Shown here: piece after piece, positions 46,369 to 56,929 of the stretch | Numbering within the stretch: the first letter of the stretch is position 1 | Layout of the letters: every line of letters starts with the position of its first letter | Assembly (NCBI GenBank): GCA_942493235.1 | Contig: OW818676.1 | Coordinates: 4,154,001 to 4,218,000, forward strand | Reading direction: 5' to 3' | Length of the DNA stretch: 64,000 bases | Source: ENR-C587 sp942493235 | GTDB taxonomy: Bacteria; Bacteroidota; Ignavibacteria; Kapaibacteriales; UBA2268 | Made by a program: the position numbers and the translations under genes | The notes under the pieces: model-generated | Database searches by the model: none | Seen by the model: only the letters and a program-made list of their open reading frames with translations | Told to the model about the DNA's origin: nothing

Positions 46369-46912
46369 AAAAATTCCTGACCATCCGTTTTAAAAGACTC
46401 TTAATTATCAGTCTATGAAAAGGCTTAACAAAAAAGAAATAGAAATTGCCCAATTTTCTATTATATTGAACCCGAGTAATAAATATCAATTCACTATCTT
46501 CTGCTGACTTTTTATTTTCGGAATTATCTTTATTTTTAAGTAGTAAAGAACCTGAGAAATCCAAATGTGAGTCTTTTTCAACAAACATTATTTCACTATC
46601 ATTGCGTTCATATACTTTGAAAATCCCAATCAATGAACCCTTGCCGCAGTCGGATTTCTTTGCTTCCTCGATACTGTCTAAGATGTTGCCACCTTGAAGA
46701 CCTACAAATTTAACAAGAAAATTTCGTAATTTAAACAAATATAATGACCACTCCGGCATACTTGCAAAAATGTTTTTTGCGAAATAGTCAACCGATACAT
46801 TCCGACGATTATCGAAATTGGCAGAAAATACATCTTCGTAATTCACATTAAGCGGATAAATATGCACTATAGATTCTCTGGGGATACTGATAGATTTTAC
46901 TTCGGTTTTCAT
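46355..46912 (-). CDS. DUF2867 domain protein
   Basis: 185 residues, soluble. The C-terminal half shows the DUF2867 pattern: DSHLDFSGSLLL, then FITRVQYNRKLGNFYFFF and VKPFHRLIIKSLLKRM. This domain is often fused to SDR-type NAD(P)-binding proteins; here it stands alone. The role is unknown. It overlaps the following membrane-protein gene by 14 bases. Confidence 0.8.
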   Translation of the reverse strand: MKTEVKSISIPRESIVHIYPLNVNYEDVFSANFDNRRNVSVDYFAKNIFASMPEWSLYLFKLRNFLVKFVGLQGGNILDSIEEAKKSDCGKGSLIGIFKVYERNDSEIMFVEKDSHLDFSGSLLLKNKDNSENKKSAEDSELIFITRVQYNRKLGNFYFFFVKPFHRLIIKSLLKRMVRNFYAGK

Positions 46913-47032
46913 AATAAGTCCTAATTTAATAAAAGGATATAAGCTGAAACGTCTGATTATTTGGGAGATCTTATGAAGAGACTATTTTTTGCCTATATCC
47001 TATTTGTTAATAAATATTTTTATAATTTTAGC

Positions 47033-47899
47033 CTATGGTTGATTCTTCAATAGAAAGCAAGTATCTTTCAATGCTGAAGCCGAACCGAAACATCCGTATC
47101 CATCGGTAATCGAATTTAACCGCTCGTCAAATTCTCTGAAACTGAAACTTTGTAAATACCATTTCAGCATATTTTCATCCATAGCATAGACTGATATTTC
47201 ATGCTTACCGAACCATCTAAATACATTCCAAACTACGCTAGATTTATTATTATCAACTACAGGACTTTCAGATATTTCTTTAAATTCTTCACCGTCTTTA
47301 TGTACTGTAGTCAAATTATAGCATCGTCTATTCATTTCATTTGTTTGCGGAGATAGGTACATTCCATAATTAAATGTATCTAAACATTTTACATTTAGCA
47401 TATAATAATCAATATCGCCGACTTGTTTCCATTCAATAGTATCTTTGGCTCTCAATTTTAGTGTATCAGTCGGATACTGTAAATATTCATTACATTTTAG
47501 AATCCACTCAGTCCTCTCGGGAGTGAATGTACTGCCTTTCATAACCGAACTGTCTTTTAAAATAACGACTAATTTATACTCGGTATTCGGCTTAATTAAG
47601 TAATTTTTATCTGCGTAGTAATACCCTTTGCTACCGGTCGGGTCTATCATTAATTCAAATATTTGATTATCACCTTCAATAAATACTTTCGCATCTCTGA
47701 CTAAAGATTTTTCGTAATCGAATTTTTCAAATACCGGTTGGGATTTAATTACCTTAATATTCTCTATCGGAGAGTCAACAATTAGAATCCCCTCAATAAT
47801 AGTACGAGGAATATAATCGGTAATCGGGTCATCTTCGCAGGAATTTAATCCTAATACTGCTATAATAAGCACAGCTAATATATATATTTTATTTTTCAT
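47033..47899 (-). CDS. DUF4249 lipoprotein, partner of a TonB-dependent receptor
   Basis: 288 residues. Lipobox LGLNSC (Cys21). The body matches DUF4249: TIIEGILIVDSPIENIKV, DAKVFIEGDNQIFEL, YLIKPNTEYKLVV, then a C-terminal tail with SVVWNVFRWFG. DUF4249 proteins are typically encoded just after a TonB-dependent receptor, as here (21-base gap), and probably form an outer-membrane complex with it. Substrate unknown. Confidence 0.88.
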   Translation of the reverse strand: MKNKIYILAVLIIAVLGLNSCEDDPITDYIPRTIIEGILIVDSPIENIKVIKSQPVFEKFDYEKSLVRDAKVFIEGDNQIFELMIDPTGSKGYYYADKNYLIKPNTEYKLVVILKDSSVMKGSTFTPERTEWILKCNEYLQYPTDTLKLRAKDTIEWKQVGDIDYYMLNVKCLDTFNYGMYLSPQTNEMNRRCYNLTTVHKDGEEFKEISESPVVDNNKSSVVWNVFRWFGKHEISVYAMDENMLKWYLQSFSFREFDERLNSITDGYGCFGSASALKDTCFLLKNQP

Positions 47900-47920
47900 T
47901 TTATTTCCTTAATAATTTGA

Positions 47921-50221
47921 TTAAAAATTGATTTCTAATGATAGAGACGGTATTATAGGTAACAGAGTAACATCCTTTAATTCAGCCTCTTTTTCACTTG
48001 TGTCATAGTATCTCATAAGAATATCTTTATGATTATATACATTGTAGATATCTAAATTTAATCTTGATTTAAGCCCGAATATATCAAATTTCTTACCAAT
48101 GCTGATATTTAATTGATGAGAAGCTGGCAATCTCTGCCCGTATTTTTGAGACGGGAATATGTGTCCATTTCCAAAATTCTCGTCAGGCATTCGAGTTTGG
48201 AATCTGGAAGTAGCTCCGGTATATGACTGCCCTGATTGAAAAGTAAAATTTGCTCCGAAATCCCAGCTTTCATCTAATCTGTACTGAAGGACTAATTTAA
48301 TATCGTGTGTACGGTCATATTTGGGATGGAACTCTTCACCATTATTTATATTTTCAAATTTAGATTTTATTACGCCATAAGCATAACCGAACCAACCGGT
48401 AAAATTCCCAACTTTCTTTTGAAAAAACAATTCAAAACCATAAGCTTTTGCACTACCCATTTCAAATACATCGCTTACGGTAGTGCCCTCGGTGGCAGTC
48501 ATATTAACTTCACTAACATTAGACAAGGATTTATAATAGGCATCTATAGAGAAGTCAATATCAGCAAATATTTTAGTCTCATAAGATAATATATAGTGAT
48601 TTGCTTTAGCACAATCTACAGTAGAATCGGTAGGCAGCCAAGTATCAAAAAATGAGAAATCCGGCATAGCCGATAATCTCAAATTCTGATGGTAAATTCC
48701 CCAAGAAAATTTGAACGCACTATTGTCATCAATAGCAAAGCGAACAGCAAAACGAGGGTCTAACAATACTATATCCCTCTGCTGCCAATAATAAGTACGA
48801 AGCCCGCCCTGAAGTGAAATCTCGCCGGTTAATTGCCAATTTAAGTGTGCAAATGCCGCATAATTCCAATCTTTAACTTTTAAATTAATTGTTCCACCGT
48901 CTGAGCCGGTCTGAGTAGAATCAGTGTTGCCCGAGAAGTTCTGTAAATATCTAAAATTATAATTATTTATTTCTGAACCAAAAACAGCTGTAATTTCATC
49001 ACTTGCAAACCATTCAAAGTTAACTTTTGCAGTATAATCTTCGATACTATTATCCATAATGCCTTTATACCCCGAATTGTCAACAGTAAGCTTGTTGCCG
49101 TATTTGCTCCAAGATAAATTTACATTACTGAATAAATTATCTGCCCAGATTTTATTCCAGCGTAAGCCTAATAATTTATTAGATAAATCTAAGTCCATTA
49201 CCAAGCCTTTATTATCTATTCCAAAGTTATCTTTACTGAAAAACCCACTTGCGAAGATTTTATCATCTATTCCTAAATCTTGAGTAAATTTCGCATTTAA
49301 GTCATAGAAACCAAAATCAGGAAGTGGGTCTTTAGGGTCTTCGTCCATTGCTTTTTTGATTAAATCAAAATATGTGGAGCGTCCGCTTATAAAGTATGAA
49401 CCGCCTTCCCAACCCATAGGTCCCTGCAATGAAGCTCTCGAAGAGATAATACCCAATGAAGCATTGCCTTCAAAATTCTCACGATTACCGTCTTTCTGAG
49501 TCATATTCAGAACAGCCGACAGCCTGCCACCATATTGAGCTGGGAAGCCACCCTTAATCAGCTCAACATCTTTAATTGCATCGGTATTAAAAGTAGATAT
49601 AAATCCGAATATGTGAGTCGGATTATAGACTGTCGCTCCGTCTAATAAAACTAAGTTCTGGTCCGGCGACCCACCGCGAACAAATAATCCGCTCGAAATC
49701 TGAGATGAAGTCAATACACCGGGCAACATTTGCAAAGCACGAAATACATCGCTCTCGCCTCCGATACGGATTTCTTTAATCTGTGTTACGGGAACGTTTA
49801 CTTTACTGATACTGATTTCTCTTTTTTCGATTTCACGTTCGGCAGTAATTGTAATTTCATCGGTAGTAGATTCCTTAGTTATTAATAAGAAATCTTTGCG
49901 TATTTGCTCTGTTTTCTTGAACTTAATAGTATTGGTTAGTTTTTCATATCCGATAAAAGATACCGTTACCGTATATTCTCCGGGTGGTATATTAGTCAAT
50001 GAAAAGAAACCGCTCTTATTAGTTTTAGAACCTTTTTTAAGGCTTGTTATTTGAACGGTTGCACCAATTAATGTTTCTTTGGTAGCATTATCGGTAACAT
50101 ACCCGCTAATCGAAGCATTCTCGCCCATTGATGCTTCTAATGCCCAAAGATTTTCTGCCGAAGTGCCGATGATAATCGTTGCACTTATAATTAGTAGTAA
50201 TAATCTCCAAATCCTTTTCAA
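47921..50221 (-). CDS. TonB-dependent outer membrane receptor
   Basis: 766 residues. Signal peptide (about 1-28), CarboxypepD_reg-like domain (about 36-115: SISGYVTDNATKETLIGA, GFFSLTNIPPGEYTVTVS), plug domain (about 150-240: VFRALQMLPGVLTSSQIS, LFVRGGSPDQNLVLLDG, ELIKGGFPAQYGGRLSAV) and a beta barrel to the terminal aromatic residue. It imports a substrate across the outer membrane using TonB energy. The DUF4249 lipoprotein follows. No siderophore- or cobalamin-specific feature, Fur box or riboswitch is evident upstream. Confidence 0.95.
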   Translation of the reverse strand: MKRIWRLLLLIISATIIIGTSAENLWALEASMGENASISGYVTDNATKETLIGATVQITSLKKGSKTNKSGFFSLTNIPPGEYTVTVSFIGYEKLTNTIKFKKTEQIRKDFLLITKESTTDEITITAEREIEKREISISKVNVPVTQIKEIRIGGESDVFRALQMLPGVLTSSQISSGLFVRGGSPDQNLVLLDGATVYNPTHIFGFISTFNTDAIKDVELIKGGFPAQYGGRLSAVLNMTQKDGNRENFEGNASLGIISSRASLQGPMGWEGGSYFISGRSTYFDLIKKAMDEDPKDPLPDFGFYDLNAKFTQDLGIDDKIFASGFFSKDNFGIDNKGLVMDLDLSNKLLGLRWNKIWADNLFSNVNLSWSKYGNKLTVDNSGYKGIMDNSIEDYTAKVNFEWFASDEITAVFGSEINNYNFRYLQNFSGNTDSTQTGSDGGTINLKVKDWNYAAFAHLNWQLTGEISLQGGLRTYYWQQRDIVLLDPRFAVRFAIDDNSAFKFSWGIYHQNLRLSAMPDFSFFDTWLPTDSTVDCAKANHYILSYETKIFADIDFSIDAYYKSLSNVSEVNMTATEGTTVSDVFEMGSAKAYGFELFFQKKVGNFTGWFGYAYGVIKSKFENINNGEEFHPKYDRTHDIKLVLQYRLDESWDFGANFTFQSGQSYTGATSRFQTRMPDENFGNGHIFPSQKYGQRLPASHQLNISIGKKFDIFGLKSRLNLDIYNVYNHKDILMRYYDTSEKEAELKDVTLLPIIPSLSLEINF

Positions 50222-50704
50222 TTCTTTTCCTAAAATTATTTACAAATTTGTTTCTGTTTACATCTTTACAATCTTACGAAAGCAAACTTAAAAAGTTCGT
50301 TGCGGATAATAAAGTATATTACTGTGAATGCCGAAAATTTACCGTTAAAAATATATTTTTGAAAGGTAAATACATTTAATTAACCTGTTTAAAGGCGACT
50401 GGCGGTAATTTTTTTTATTCTTATGATGCTTCTCATTACTTGCTTTTTTCAAAAATCTCTACCTCTTTTAGATATACTATATTTTGCTGATATGGCATAT
50501 TTTGCACCCTTGAACTCGGTTCAAAGCAACTCAATATTAATAATGCTCTATGTGTAATCAACTCTACGATTACAGTTCGATTGTAAATGATACCTGCTAA
50601 TAATGATATTTCGGGATATTCAACAGGCTGTTAGCTAAAATCAAGGCAATAATTCATAAAATTTTGTTAAATTTGTTTTTTATTATAATTTAAATTTTAA
50701 GAAT
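50222..50704. promoter_or_regulatory. Divergent intergenic region with an operator-like inverted repeat
   Basis: The 483-base gap separates the TonB receptor (-) and lnt (+), so it should hold both promoters. A perfect 7-bp inverted repeat TGTAATC-8-GATTACA lies at 50553-50574 and could be an operator. I see no gene, terminator or known repeat family in the gap. Confidence 0.4.
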
Positions 50705-52369
50705 ATGAAACAATCAAAAATAATTCTTTTTGCTACTTCAACCGGTATATTATTCGGGCTTTCATTCCCACCGATGCCATTTAATTTACTTGCTTTTATT
50801 TGCTATATTCCATTGCTGTTTGCTTTAGAGCAATCGCCCAAACGCCCAAACCTATTAATCTATCTGACATTTTTAATGCAACATCTAACTACGTTATGGT
50901 GGATTGGTTCATGGCAGAAAGATGCTGATCCATTTCTGATGATAGCCGGAATTGCAGTATGCGTTTTACAACCGTTTCTTTATCTGTTACCTATGACATT
51001 ATATAGATATATACGAAAAAAAGCAGATTTGAGCATAGCACTTATTAGTTTCCCATTTCTGATGCTCTGCTATGAATGGTTCAGAGCTTATACCGATTTC
51101 GCATTCCCCTGGATATCAATAGGCTATAGCCAAGCAAATAATAGATACTTTTCTCAAATGGCTGACATTGGCGGGGTCTGGTTAATATCTTTAGTTATTT
51201 TGGCTCTTAACGTATTAATTTTTAAATTAGTCATGAACTTTTCTGCAACTATACCGATAAAAAATAGATTTTTCGATTTTATAAAAGTAAAAAAGAATTA
51301 TTCGCTAATTATCTTTACTTTATTAATTATTTTCATACCCCTTGCTTACGGTTATTCCACTGTAAGCTACTACAGCCACTCTAATCTTATTAACCGAAAT
51401 GAAAAAATTAATATTGGGATTATTCAGCCAAATATTAATCCTTGGAATAAATGGAGCCGCAATACAGTCGAAAGTATTTATGAGCATATTAAAGTTCAAG
51501 ACTCTCTAATGAAAATATTCCCAAATTTAGACTTGGCTCTATGGACTGAGACTTCAATCACATATTATAATATAGAGATGAACAGCCACCCATACAATCT
51601 TGATTTCATGAAGAAATGGCTCGATTCTAATTCTGTCTCATTAATTAGCGGATTTACTGAAATATACTTTTTTGATAACAACGAAGAAATCCCAATTACT
51701 GCGGAGAAATTCAAATTAGATACATCTAAAATCTATCAGTCTTATAATTCTGCAATTATGCTTTCTCCAAGTAAATATAATGATACTCTTCAAATTTATA
51801 GAAAAATGAAGCTTACTCCATTCTCCGAAAGACTTCCGTATGTTGACTATTTAGCTTTTGCAAAAAATTTATTAAAATGGGAAGTTGGGATTTCTAACTG
51901 GGGATTAGGCTGGAATCAGCATAGTTTAACTCTACATACTGAGAAAGGAAATCGGGATGTAGCCGTAATTATATGTATTGAGTCCATTCATCCGAATTTT
52001 GTTAGAGATTTTGCAGAGAAAAGCGGAGTATTCACCATCATCACAAATGATGCTTGGTATAATCATACATTTGGTCCGGGGCAACATTATGCAATAGCTC
52101 AGATGAGAGCCATCGAGAACAAGAGATATATAGCCCGTTCGGCTAACGGCGGCATTTCCGGTTTTATCTCTCCGACTGGCGAAAGCTTAATGCAAGCCAA
52201 ACAATATACATACCAAGGGATTGCTATGCCCGTTCCACTTATAAATGACATTACTTTCTATTCAAGATACGGAGATTGGGTTAATTATTTAGCTTTAGCT
52301 GCTGCACTGAGTATATTAGTATTTTCTACATTGAAAAAAACAAAATCAATTAAATCTTACATTGCTTAA
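50705..52369 (+). CDS. lnt: Apolipoprotein N-acyltransferase Lnt
   Basis: 554 residues. The final lipoprotein maturation enzyme, N-acylating the terminal cysteine. The N-terminal part holds about six membrane helices (MKQSKIILFATSTGILFG onward), followed by the nitrilase-like domain with the catalytic triad Glu282 (LWTETS), Lys367 (YRKMKLTPFSERLPY) and Cys424 (VIICIES). NGGISGFISPTGE is the usual later motif. A final helix is near the end. Together with Lgt (37320-38111) it completes most of the pathway; LspA is not in the window. Confidence 0.95.
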   Translation: MKQSKIILFATSTGILFGLSFPPMPFNLLAFICYIPLLFALEQSPKRPNLLIYLTFLMQHLTTLWWIGSWQKDADPFLMIAGIAVCVLQPFLYLLPMTLYRYIRKKADLSIALISFPFLMLCYEWFRAYTDFAFPWISIGYSQANNRYFSQMADIGGVWLISLVILALNVLIFKLVMNFSATIPIKNRFFDFIKVKKNYSLIIFTLLIIFIPLAYGYSTVSYYSHSNLINRNEKINIGIIQPNINPWNKWSRNTVESIYEHIKVQDSLMKIFPNLDLALWTETSITYYNIEMNSHPYNLDFMKKWLDSNSVSLISGFTEIYFFDNNEEIPITAEKFKLDTSKIYQSYNSAIMLSPSKYNDTLQIYRKMKLTPFSERLPYVDYLAFAKNLLKWEVGISNWGLGWNQHSLTLHTEKGNRDVAVIICIESIHPNFVRDFAEKSGVFTIITNDAWYNHTFGPGQHYAIAQMRAIENKRYIARSANGGISGFISPTGESLMQAKQYTYQGIAMPVPLINDITFYSRYGDWVNYLALAAALSILVFSTLKKTKSIKSYIA

Positions 52370-52440
52370 AGCAGCAAAGAACCTATTTTTATTTAATTTA
52401 AAATTTGCCAATATTTTCGTATATTGTATTTTTGTAATTA

Positions 52441-54564
52441 ATGAAGAGAAAAAAGATGAAAAAATCAGCCTTACTTCTGGTTTTATTTTGTATTGGATAT
52501 TTACCGCTATTGTCAAGCTTTGTACCTGAATATTTACAAGCGGATTTCAAAGGCGAATATAAACCTGTATCGTCTGAATTTAGTAAGAAAAAAGATAACA
52601 ACTTAATGGGTAATCAAGATGCCATTATCAGAAATTATGATGTGATTCATTATGATATCAGTCTTGACTGGTATAATGTAATGAAAGCAACCGCTGATAC
52701 TAACGAATCAAGGTATTGGAACGGGACAATTAAAATTAGAGCTAAATTATTAGCGGACAATATTAACTATATTGAATTAGATGCTGCATTACTGAAAATT
52801 GATGAAGTATTAATTGATAATATTGCACTTGAAAATCTTCCGATTTGTAACTCAAATAATATCCTTAAAATCGAATTTCCTAAAGTTTACAATACTAATG
52901 ACACAATTGATATTAGTATTAAATATCAATATGTTAATCTTACAAACATAGGATTCTATATTTATAATAAGCACTTTTTTGTCGATATAAATCCTTTTGG
53001 TAATAATGACAGTCTATTTACCTTAGAAAGAATTGCCTATACACAAAGCGAACCAAAAGACACCAGATACTGGTTCCCGTGTAATGACCAACCTCACGAC
53101 AAAGCAACAGTCGGACTAACAATGAAATTACCGAAAGAATACACCTCTGCTTCGGTTGGTATTCTTTCTGATCAATATATAGTCGAAGATTCCGCATTTT
53201 TTATTTGGAGTTCCCGCGATGCTATGCCTACATATTTAATTAGTGCCAATGCTTCGATTTTCCATACTTTTTCGGATTGGTTTACAAATAATAATAATGA
53301 AAATATAGAAGTAAAATATTATGTTTGGGAGCAAGATTATAACAACGAAATTCAAGGTTATAATCCAATTGAAGCTTTTAACCAAACAACAGAAATGATG
53401 CAGTATTTCTCCGGTTTATTTTTTGATTACCCATTTCAGAAATATGGCATGGTTGCAGTGTATCCTTTCGGCGGTGGGATGGAGCATCAGACTTTAACTA
53501 CTATTGATCGCGATTGGTTTCGTGAAAGCTATTGCTATTCGGGGATAGCACATGAGCTTGCTCATCAATGGCTGGGTGATTATATTACTTGTTCAAACTG
53601 GAAAGATTTATGGATAAATGAGGGCGGGGCTACTTGGTCAACTGCGATGTGGTTTCTTAACAAATACGGATATGAATCTTATTTAAAAGAAATATTAACA
53701 AATAGAAATAAGTATATTAATCGCGGAGGATTATATTTTCCTCCAATTTACGATTTACCAGATAATATTCTGTTTATTGAAGCACTTACATACTGCAAAG
53801 CTTCATTATTTTACAATATGACATATCAAGCATTGGGCTATAATCAGCAGTTAAGCGAATATAATTTTAATCTTATTTTAAGAGAACTTTTCAGCAGGCA
53901 TAAATTGTCTTCAATAGATTTAGAACAATTCAAAGCCGTATGCAAAGAATTAAATCCTGAGTTCCCGATTTCTTGGGACACTTGGTTTGACCAATGGATA
54001 GTTAAAGCCGGGCATCCAGAATTTGAGCTAAGCTCGGATATTATTCCCGAGAATAATCAATATTCAATTAATACAAAAATTACTCAAGTTCAAATTGGAA
54101 TGGATGTACCCGAAGATTTTCAAGTACCTGTCTATATAATTTATAAATATGAAGACAATACTGCCGATACATCAATGGTTTATATGACCCAAAAGGAACA
54201 AGAATACAAAAAAGTAAGTAATAGAGTTCCTATGGAAATCGGATTAGATACAATCAAGCTCTTATGCCGAGTTGTTAACACGTCTATGCTGTCGGTTCAA
54301 ACGTTTGACAAGATAGATAATTCGGTATATCCGAATATTATCAATTCCGGAGATAATTTCAAAATTGCATTTAATGCAAATTCTGAAGTTGAGATAAAGA
54401 TTATTGATATTTTAGGGCGAGAAATTAAAAATTTATTTTCCGGTTATATCGGCAATCAGTCCGCTACTATGGAATTTACAAGTCAAGGGCTTGAATCCGG
54501 AATATATTTTATAAAAATATATTCGGAAAATATAAGCTCAAATTTAAAATTAATCGTCAGATGA
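52441..54564 (+). CDS. Secreted M1 family metallopeptidase with type IX sorting tail
   Basis: 707 residues. Signal peptide (about 6-25), N-terminal M1 beta region, substrate motif GGGMEHQTL (GAMEN equivalent), zinc motif HELAHQW with His371, Glu372, His375 and the third ligand Glu394 in WINEGG; the spacing HExxH-18-E is canonical. A Por secretion tail (about 640-707: NFKIAFNANSEVEIKII, GLESGIYFIKI) indicates export by the type IX system. It is an extracellular aminopeptidase-type enzyme. Translation may start at the first or the sixth codon (both Met). Confidence 0.94.
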   Translation: MKRKKMKKSALLLVLFCIGYLPLLSSFVPEYLQADFKGEYKPVSSEFSKKKDNNLMGNQDAIIRNYDVIHYDISLDWYNVMKATADTNESRYWNGTIKIRAKLLADNINYIELDAALLKIDEVLIDNIALENLPICNSNNILKIEFPKVYNTNDTIDISIKYQYVNLTNIGFYIYNKHFFVDINPFGNNDSLFTLERIAYTQSEPKDTRYWFPCNDQPHDKATVGLTMKLPKEYTSASVGILSDQYIVEDSAFFIWSSRDAMPTYLISANASIFHTFSDWFTNNNNENIEVKYYVWEQDYNNEIQGYNPIEAFNQTTEMMQYFSGLFFDYPFQKYGMVAVYPFGGGMEHQTLTTIDRDWFRESYCYSGIAHELAHQWLGDYITCSNWKDLWINEGGATWSTAMWFLNKYGYESYLKEILTNRNKYINRGGLYFPPIYDLPDNILFIEALTYCKASLFYNMTYQALGYNQQLSEYNFNLILRELFSRHKLSSIDLEQFKAVCKELNPEFPISWDTWFDQWIVKAGHPEFELSSDIIPENNQYSINTKITQVQIGMDVPEDFQVPVYIIYKYEDNTADTSMVYMTQKEQEYKKVSNRVPMEIGLDTIKLLCRVVNTSMLSVQTFDKIDNSVYPNIINSGDNFKIAFNANSEVEIKIIDILGREIKNLFSGYIGNQSATMEFTSQGLESGIYFIKIYSENISSNLKLIVR

Positions 54565-54661
54565 TAATATAAATTATTTTTTGAATTATATAATAATTTT
54601 TATATTTGTAAATTAGTGATGATAATAAATTTTTACTTTTTATAAAAAATCGGAGTTTAAT

Positions 54662-54988
54662 ATGGCAAATAACATAATTCACGTAACAGATGCTTCATTT
54701 GATGAAGATGTATTGAAATCTACAGTACCGGTTGTTATAGATTTTTGGGCTACTTGGTGCGGTCCATGCAGAATGATTGCTCCCTATATCGAAGAAATTT
54801 CTACTGAATATGAAGGTCAAGCTAGAGTTTGCAAAGTTGATGTTGATAACAACCAGAAAATCGCAATGACTTATGGCATACGTTCCATCCCTACAGTATT
54901 GTACTTCAAAGGGGGCGAATTGGTTGATACTGTTATAGGTGCAGTTCCTAAAGCTCAATTAGAAGACAAATTAAAAGCTTTATTATAA
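54662..54988 (+). CDS. trxA: Thioredoxin
   Basis: 108 residues. The redox-active site is WATWCGPC (Cys33, Cys36); the cis-proline segment is IRSIPTV. Length is standard for thioredoxin 1. It reduces cytoplasmic disulphides and donates electrons to ribonucleotide reductase and similar enzymes. CGGAG precedes the ATG. A strong terminator follows, so it is probably a single-gene unit. Confidence 0.97.
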   Translation: MANNIIHVTDASFDEDVLKSTVPVVIDFWATWCGPCRMIAPYIEEISTEYEGQARVCKVDVDNNQKIAMTYGIRSIPTVLYFKGGELVDTVIGAVPKAQLEDKLKALL

Positions 54989-55025
54989 GATTTTATTATA
55001 TTTATAGACTTTTATAATTTATATT

Positions 55026-55063
55026 AAGCCTAACGGAAAATTTATTCTGTTAGGCTTTTTTTT
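55026..55063 (+). terminator. Terminator of trxA
   Basis: AAGCCTAAC, fourteen bases, GTTAGGCTT followed by eight T. It lies 37 bases after the trxA stop. Confidence 0.9.
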
Positions 55064-55194
55064 AGAATTCTGAATAAAGCAAAGTTCAACTAAGTCAAAG
55101 CGGACTAAGGACTTGTATCTCCACCCTTATGAATAGTGTGTAAAAACCTTTGATAACTACCATTTATCGACCAATTACAATTACTAAAAGTCTC

Positions 55195-55375
55195 TGATCC
55201 CCACGCTGAAGCGTGGGGTTGAATGGAGTGGGCGATAAAAATTGCGGACATTTGAAGAAAGTTTGGAGTATTTTCACAAGCACCGATGAGTGATGTTGAA
55301 TGATATACTACTATCATTTGTTATAGCTAAGATGGATTTTTACAACCACCGAAAGGTGGACTGTTAGATTCGATA
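55195..55375 (+). repeat. Hairpin-GTTGAATG repeat cluster
   Basis: The hairpin CCACGCT-ga-AGCGTGG followed by GGTTGAATGGAG at 55200-55227 matches the units at 17826-17983. A second GATG-TTGAATGATAT segment is near 55288 and a CCACC-gaaa-GGTGG hairpin near 55350. These fill most of the 350-base gap between trxA and radA; no gene is supported there. Confidence 0.6.
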
Positions 55376-55415
55376 TATCCCATTTCTTGTAATAAATGAT
55401 ATTTTCCACAGAATA

Positions 55416-56765
55416 CTAAAAGACTTCAGTCAGAGCTAAGGATATTCTTTCGATTACTTTTAAACGGATTCCTTTGGGAGCTGCCTTTTCTTTATAGGGA
55501 TTAATTGGCGAATATACATTGGTAAAGCCTAATTTCACGGCTTCGTTAATTCTTTGTTCTAAAGAAGATACCTGCCGGATTTCACCTGTCAAACCAATTT
55601 CACCTATAAAGCATGTATCCATATCAAGTGGTATATCGCGTAATGAGCTAACTAATGCAAGCGATAAAGCCAAGTCCACAGCAGGGTCATCTATATATAA
55701 TCCTCCGGCAATATTGACAAACACATCATGCTGCCGGAATGGCATTCCGAGCCGTTTCTCGAGCACAGAAAGAATCATCTGCAAACGCTTTTGGTCAAAT
55801 CCGTTTGATGTACGTTGCGGCACGCTATACCCCGACGGAGTAACCAAAGCCTGAACTTCAAGTAATAAGGGACGGCTACCTTCGATAGCTGCAGTAATTG
55901 CAATTCCCGACTCTTTATTCTGCCTATCGGCAAGAAATAATTCCGAAGGGTTTTTCACTTCACGCATACCGTTGCCCTGCATTTCGAATATCCCGATTTC
56001 ATTAGTAGAACCGTAGCGATTTTTTAATGCTCGGAGTATTCGATAGCTGTACATTTTCTCTCCTTCGAACTGCAAGACAGTATCCACCAAATGCTCTAAT
56101 ATTTTCGGTCCGGCGATTACACCTTCTTTAGTTACATGCCCGATAATAAATATTGTCTTTTGAGTTTTTTTCGCAGTTTGCATTAGTAGCGATGCACATT
56201 CGCGTACTTGAATAACCGAGCCGGGAGTACTCTCGACTCTTTCGGAATATACTGACTGAATTGAATCGACTACAATTATTCGAGCTTCAGAATTTAAGAT
56301 CGCATAATTAATTGTTTCTATACTGGTCTCGCTCATTAAATCTAAACTTGGATTAATGTCGTCCAATCTATCGGCACGAACCTTTATCTGCTCAAGCGAT
56401 TCTTCGCCGGTTATATATAGCGGATTATATGCAGCCAATTTACTTACCATCTGAAGCATGAGAGTTGACTTACCTATCCCGGGGTCGCCACCGACTAATA
56501 TCAAAGAGCCGGGAATAATTCCTCCGCCAAGTACACGGTCTAACTCCTCTATACCGGATATCATTCGAAAATTATTATCAGTATTGATGTCCCTCAGCTT
56601 AATTATATTACCTTTTGCAGCCGGAACCATATTTACTTTCTTTTTGGGGTCTTGAGAAATTACTTCCGCAAATGTTTCCCAAGATTCGCAGGAAGGACAT
56701 TTGCCTAACCACTTAGGAGAATGATATCCGCACTGGCTGCATTCGTAATGTGTTTTCTGTTTCAT
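55416..56765 (-). CDS. radA: DNA repair protein RadA (Sms)
   Basis: About 449 residues from the ATG at 56765; an upstream ATG at 56822 adds a non-conserved 19-residue leader. RadA is a DnaB-like ATPase that promotes branch migration during recombination. Zinc finger Cys9, Cys12, Cys23, Cys26 (CSQCGYHSPKWLGKCPSC), Walker A GGDPGIGKST, the RadA motif KNRYGSTNEIG and a C-terminal Lon-like domain (DVFVNIAGGLYIDDPAVD, GEIGLTGEIRQV) are all present. Length is typical. Confidence 0.96.
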   Translation of the reverse strand: MKQKTHYECSQCGYHSPKWLGKCPSCESWETFAEVISQDPKKKVNMVPAAKGNIIKLRDINTDNNFRMISGIEELDRVLGGGIIPGSLILVGGDPGIGKSTLMLQMVSKLAAYNPLYITGEESLEQIKVRADRLDDINPSLDLMSETSIETINYAILNSEARIIVVDSIQSVYSERVESTPGSVIQVRECASLLMQTAKKTQKTIFIIGHVTKEGVIAGPKILEHLVDTVLQFEGEKMYSYRILRALKNRYGSTNEIGIFEMQGNGMREVKNPSELFLADRQNKESGIAITAAIEGSRPLLLEVQALVTPSGYSVPQRTSNGFDQKRLQMILSVLEKRLGMPFRQHDVFVNIAGGLYIDDPAVDLALSLALVSSLRDIPLDMDTCFIGEIGLTGEIRQVSSLEQRINEAVKLGFTNVYSPINPYKEKAAPKGIRLKVIERISLALTEVF

Positions 56766-56929
56766 TTTTGCTTCAAATATTCTTATGTTAAATTTAAGTT
56801 TGCAAAATAAAGAATTCAGCATTAAAATACTAAAAATAAGTTATTGGAAATAAATATTCTTTATCTGAGACTTTAGCATAATTATGAAAATAAGGTTCTT
56901 CATTATTATGAGTGGATAGTAAAATTAGC

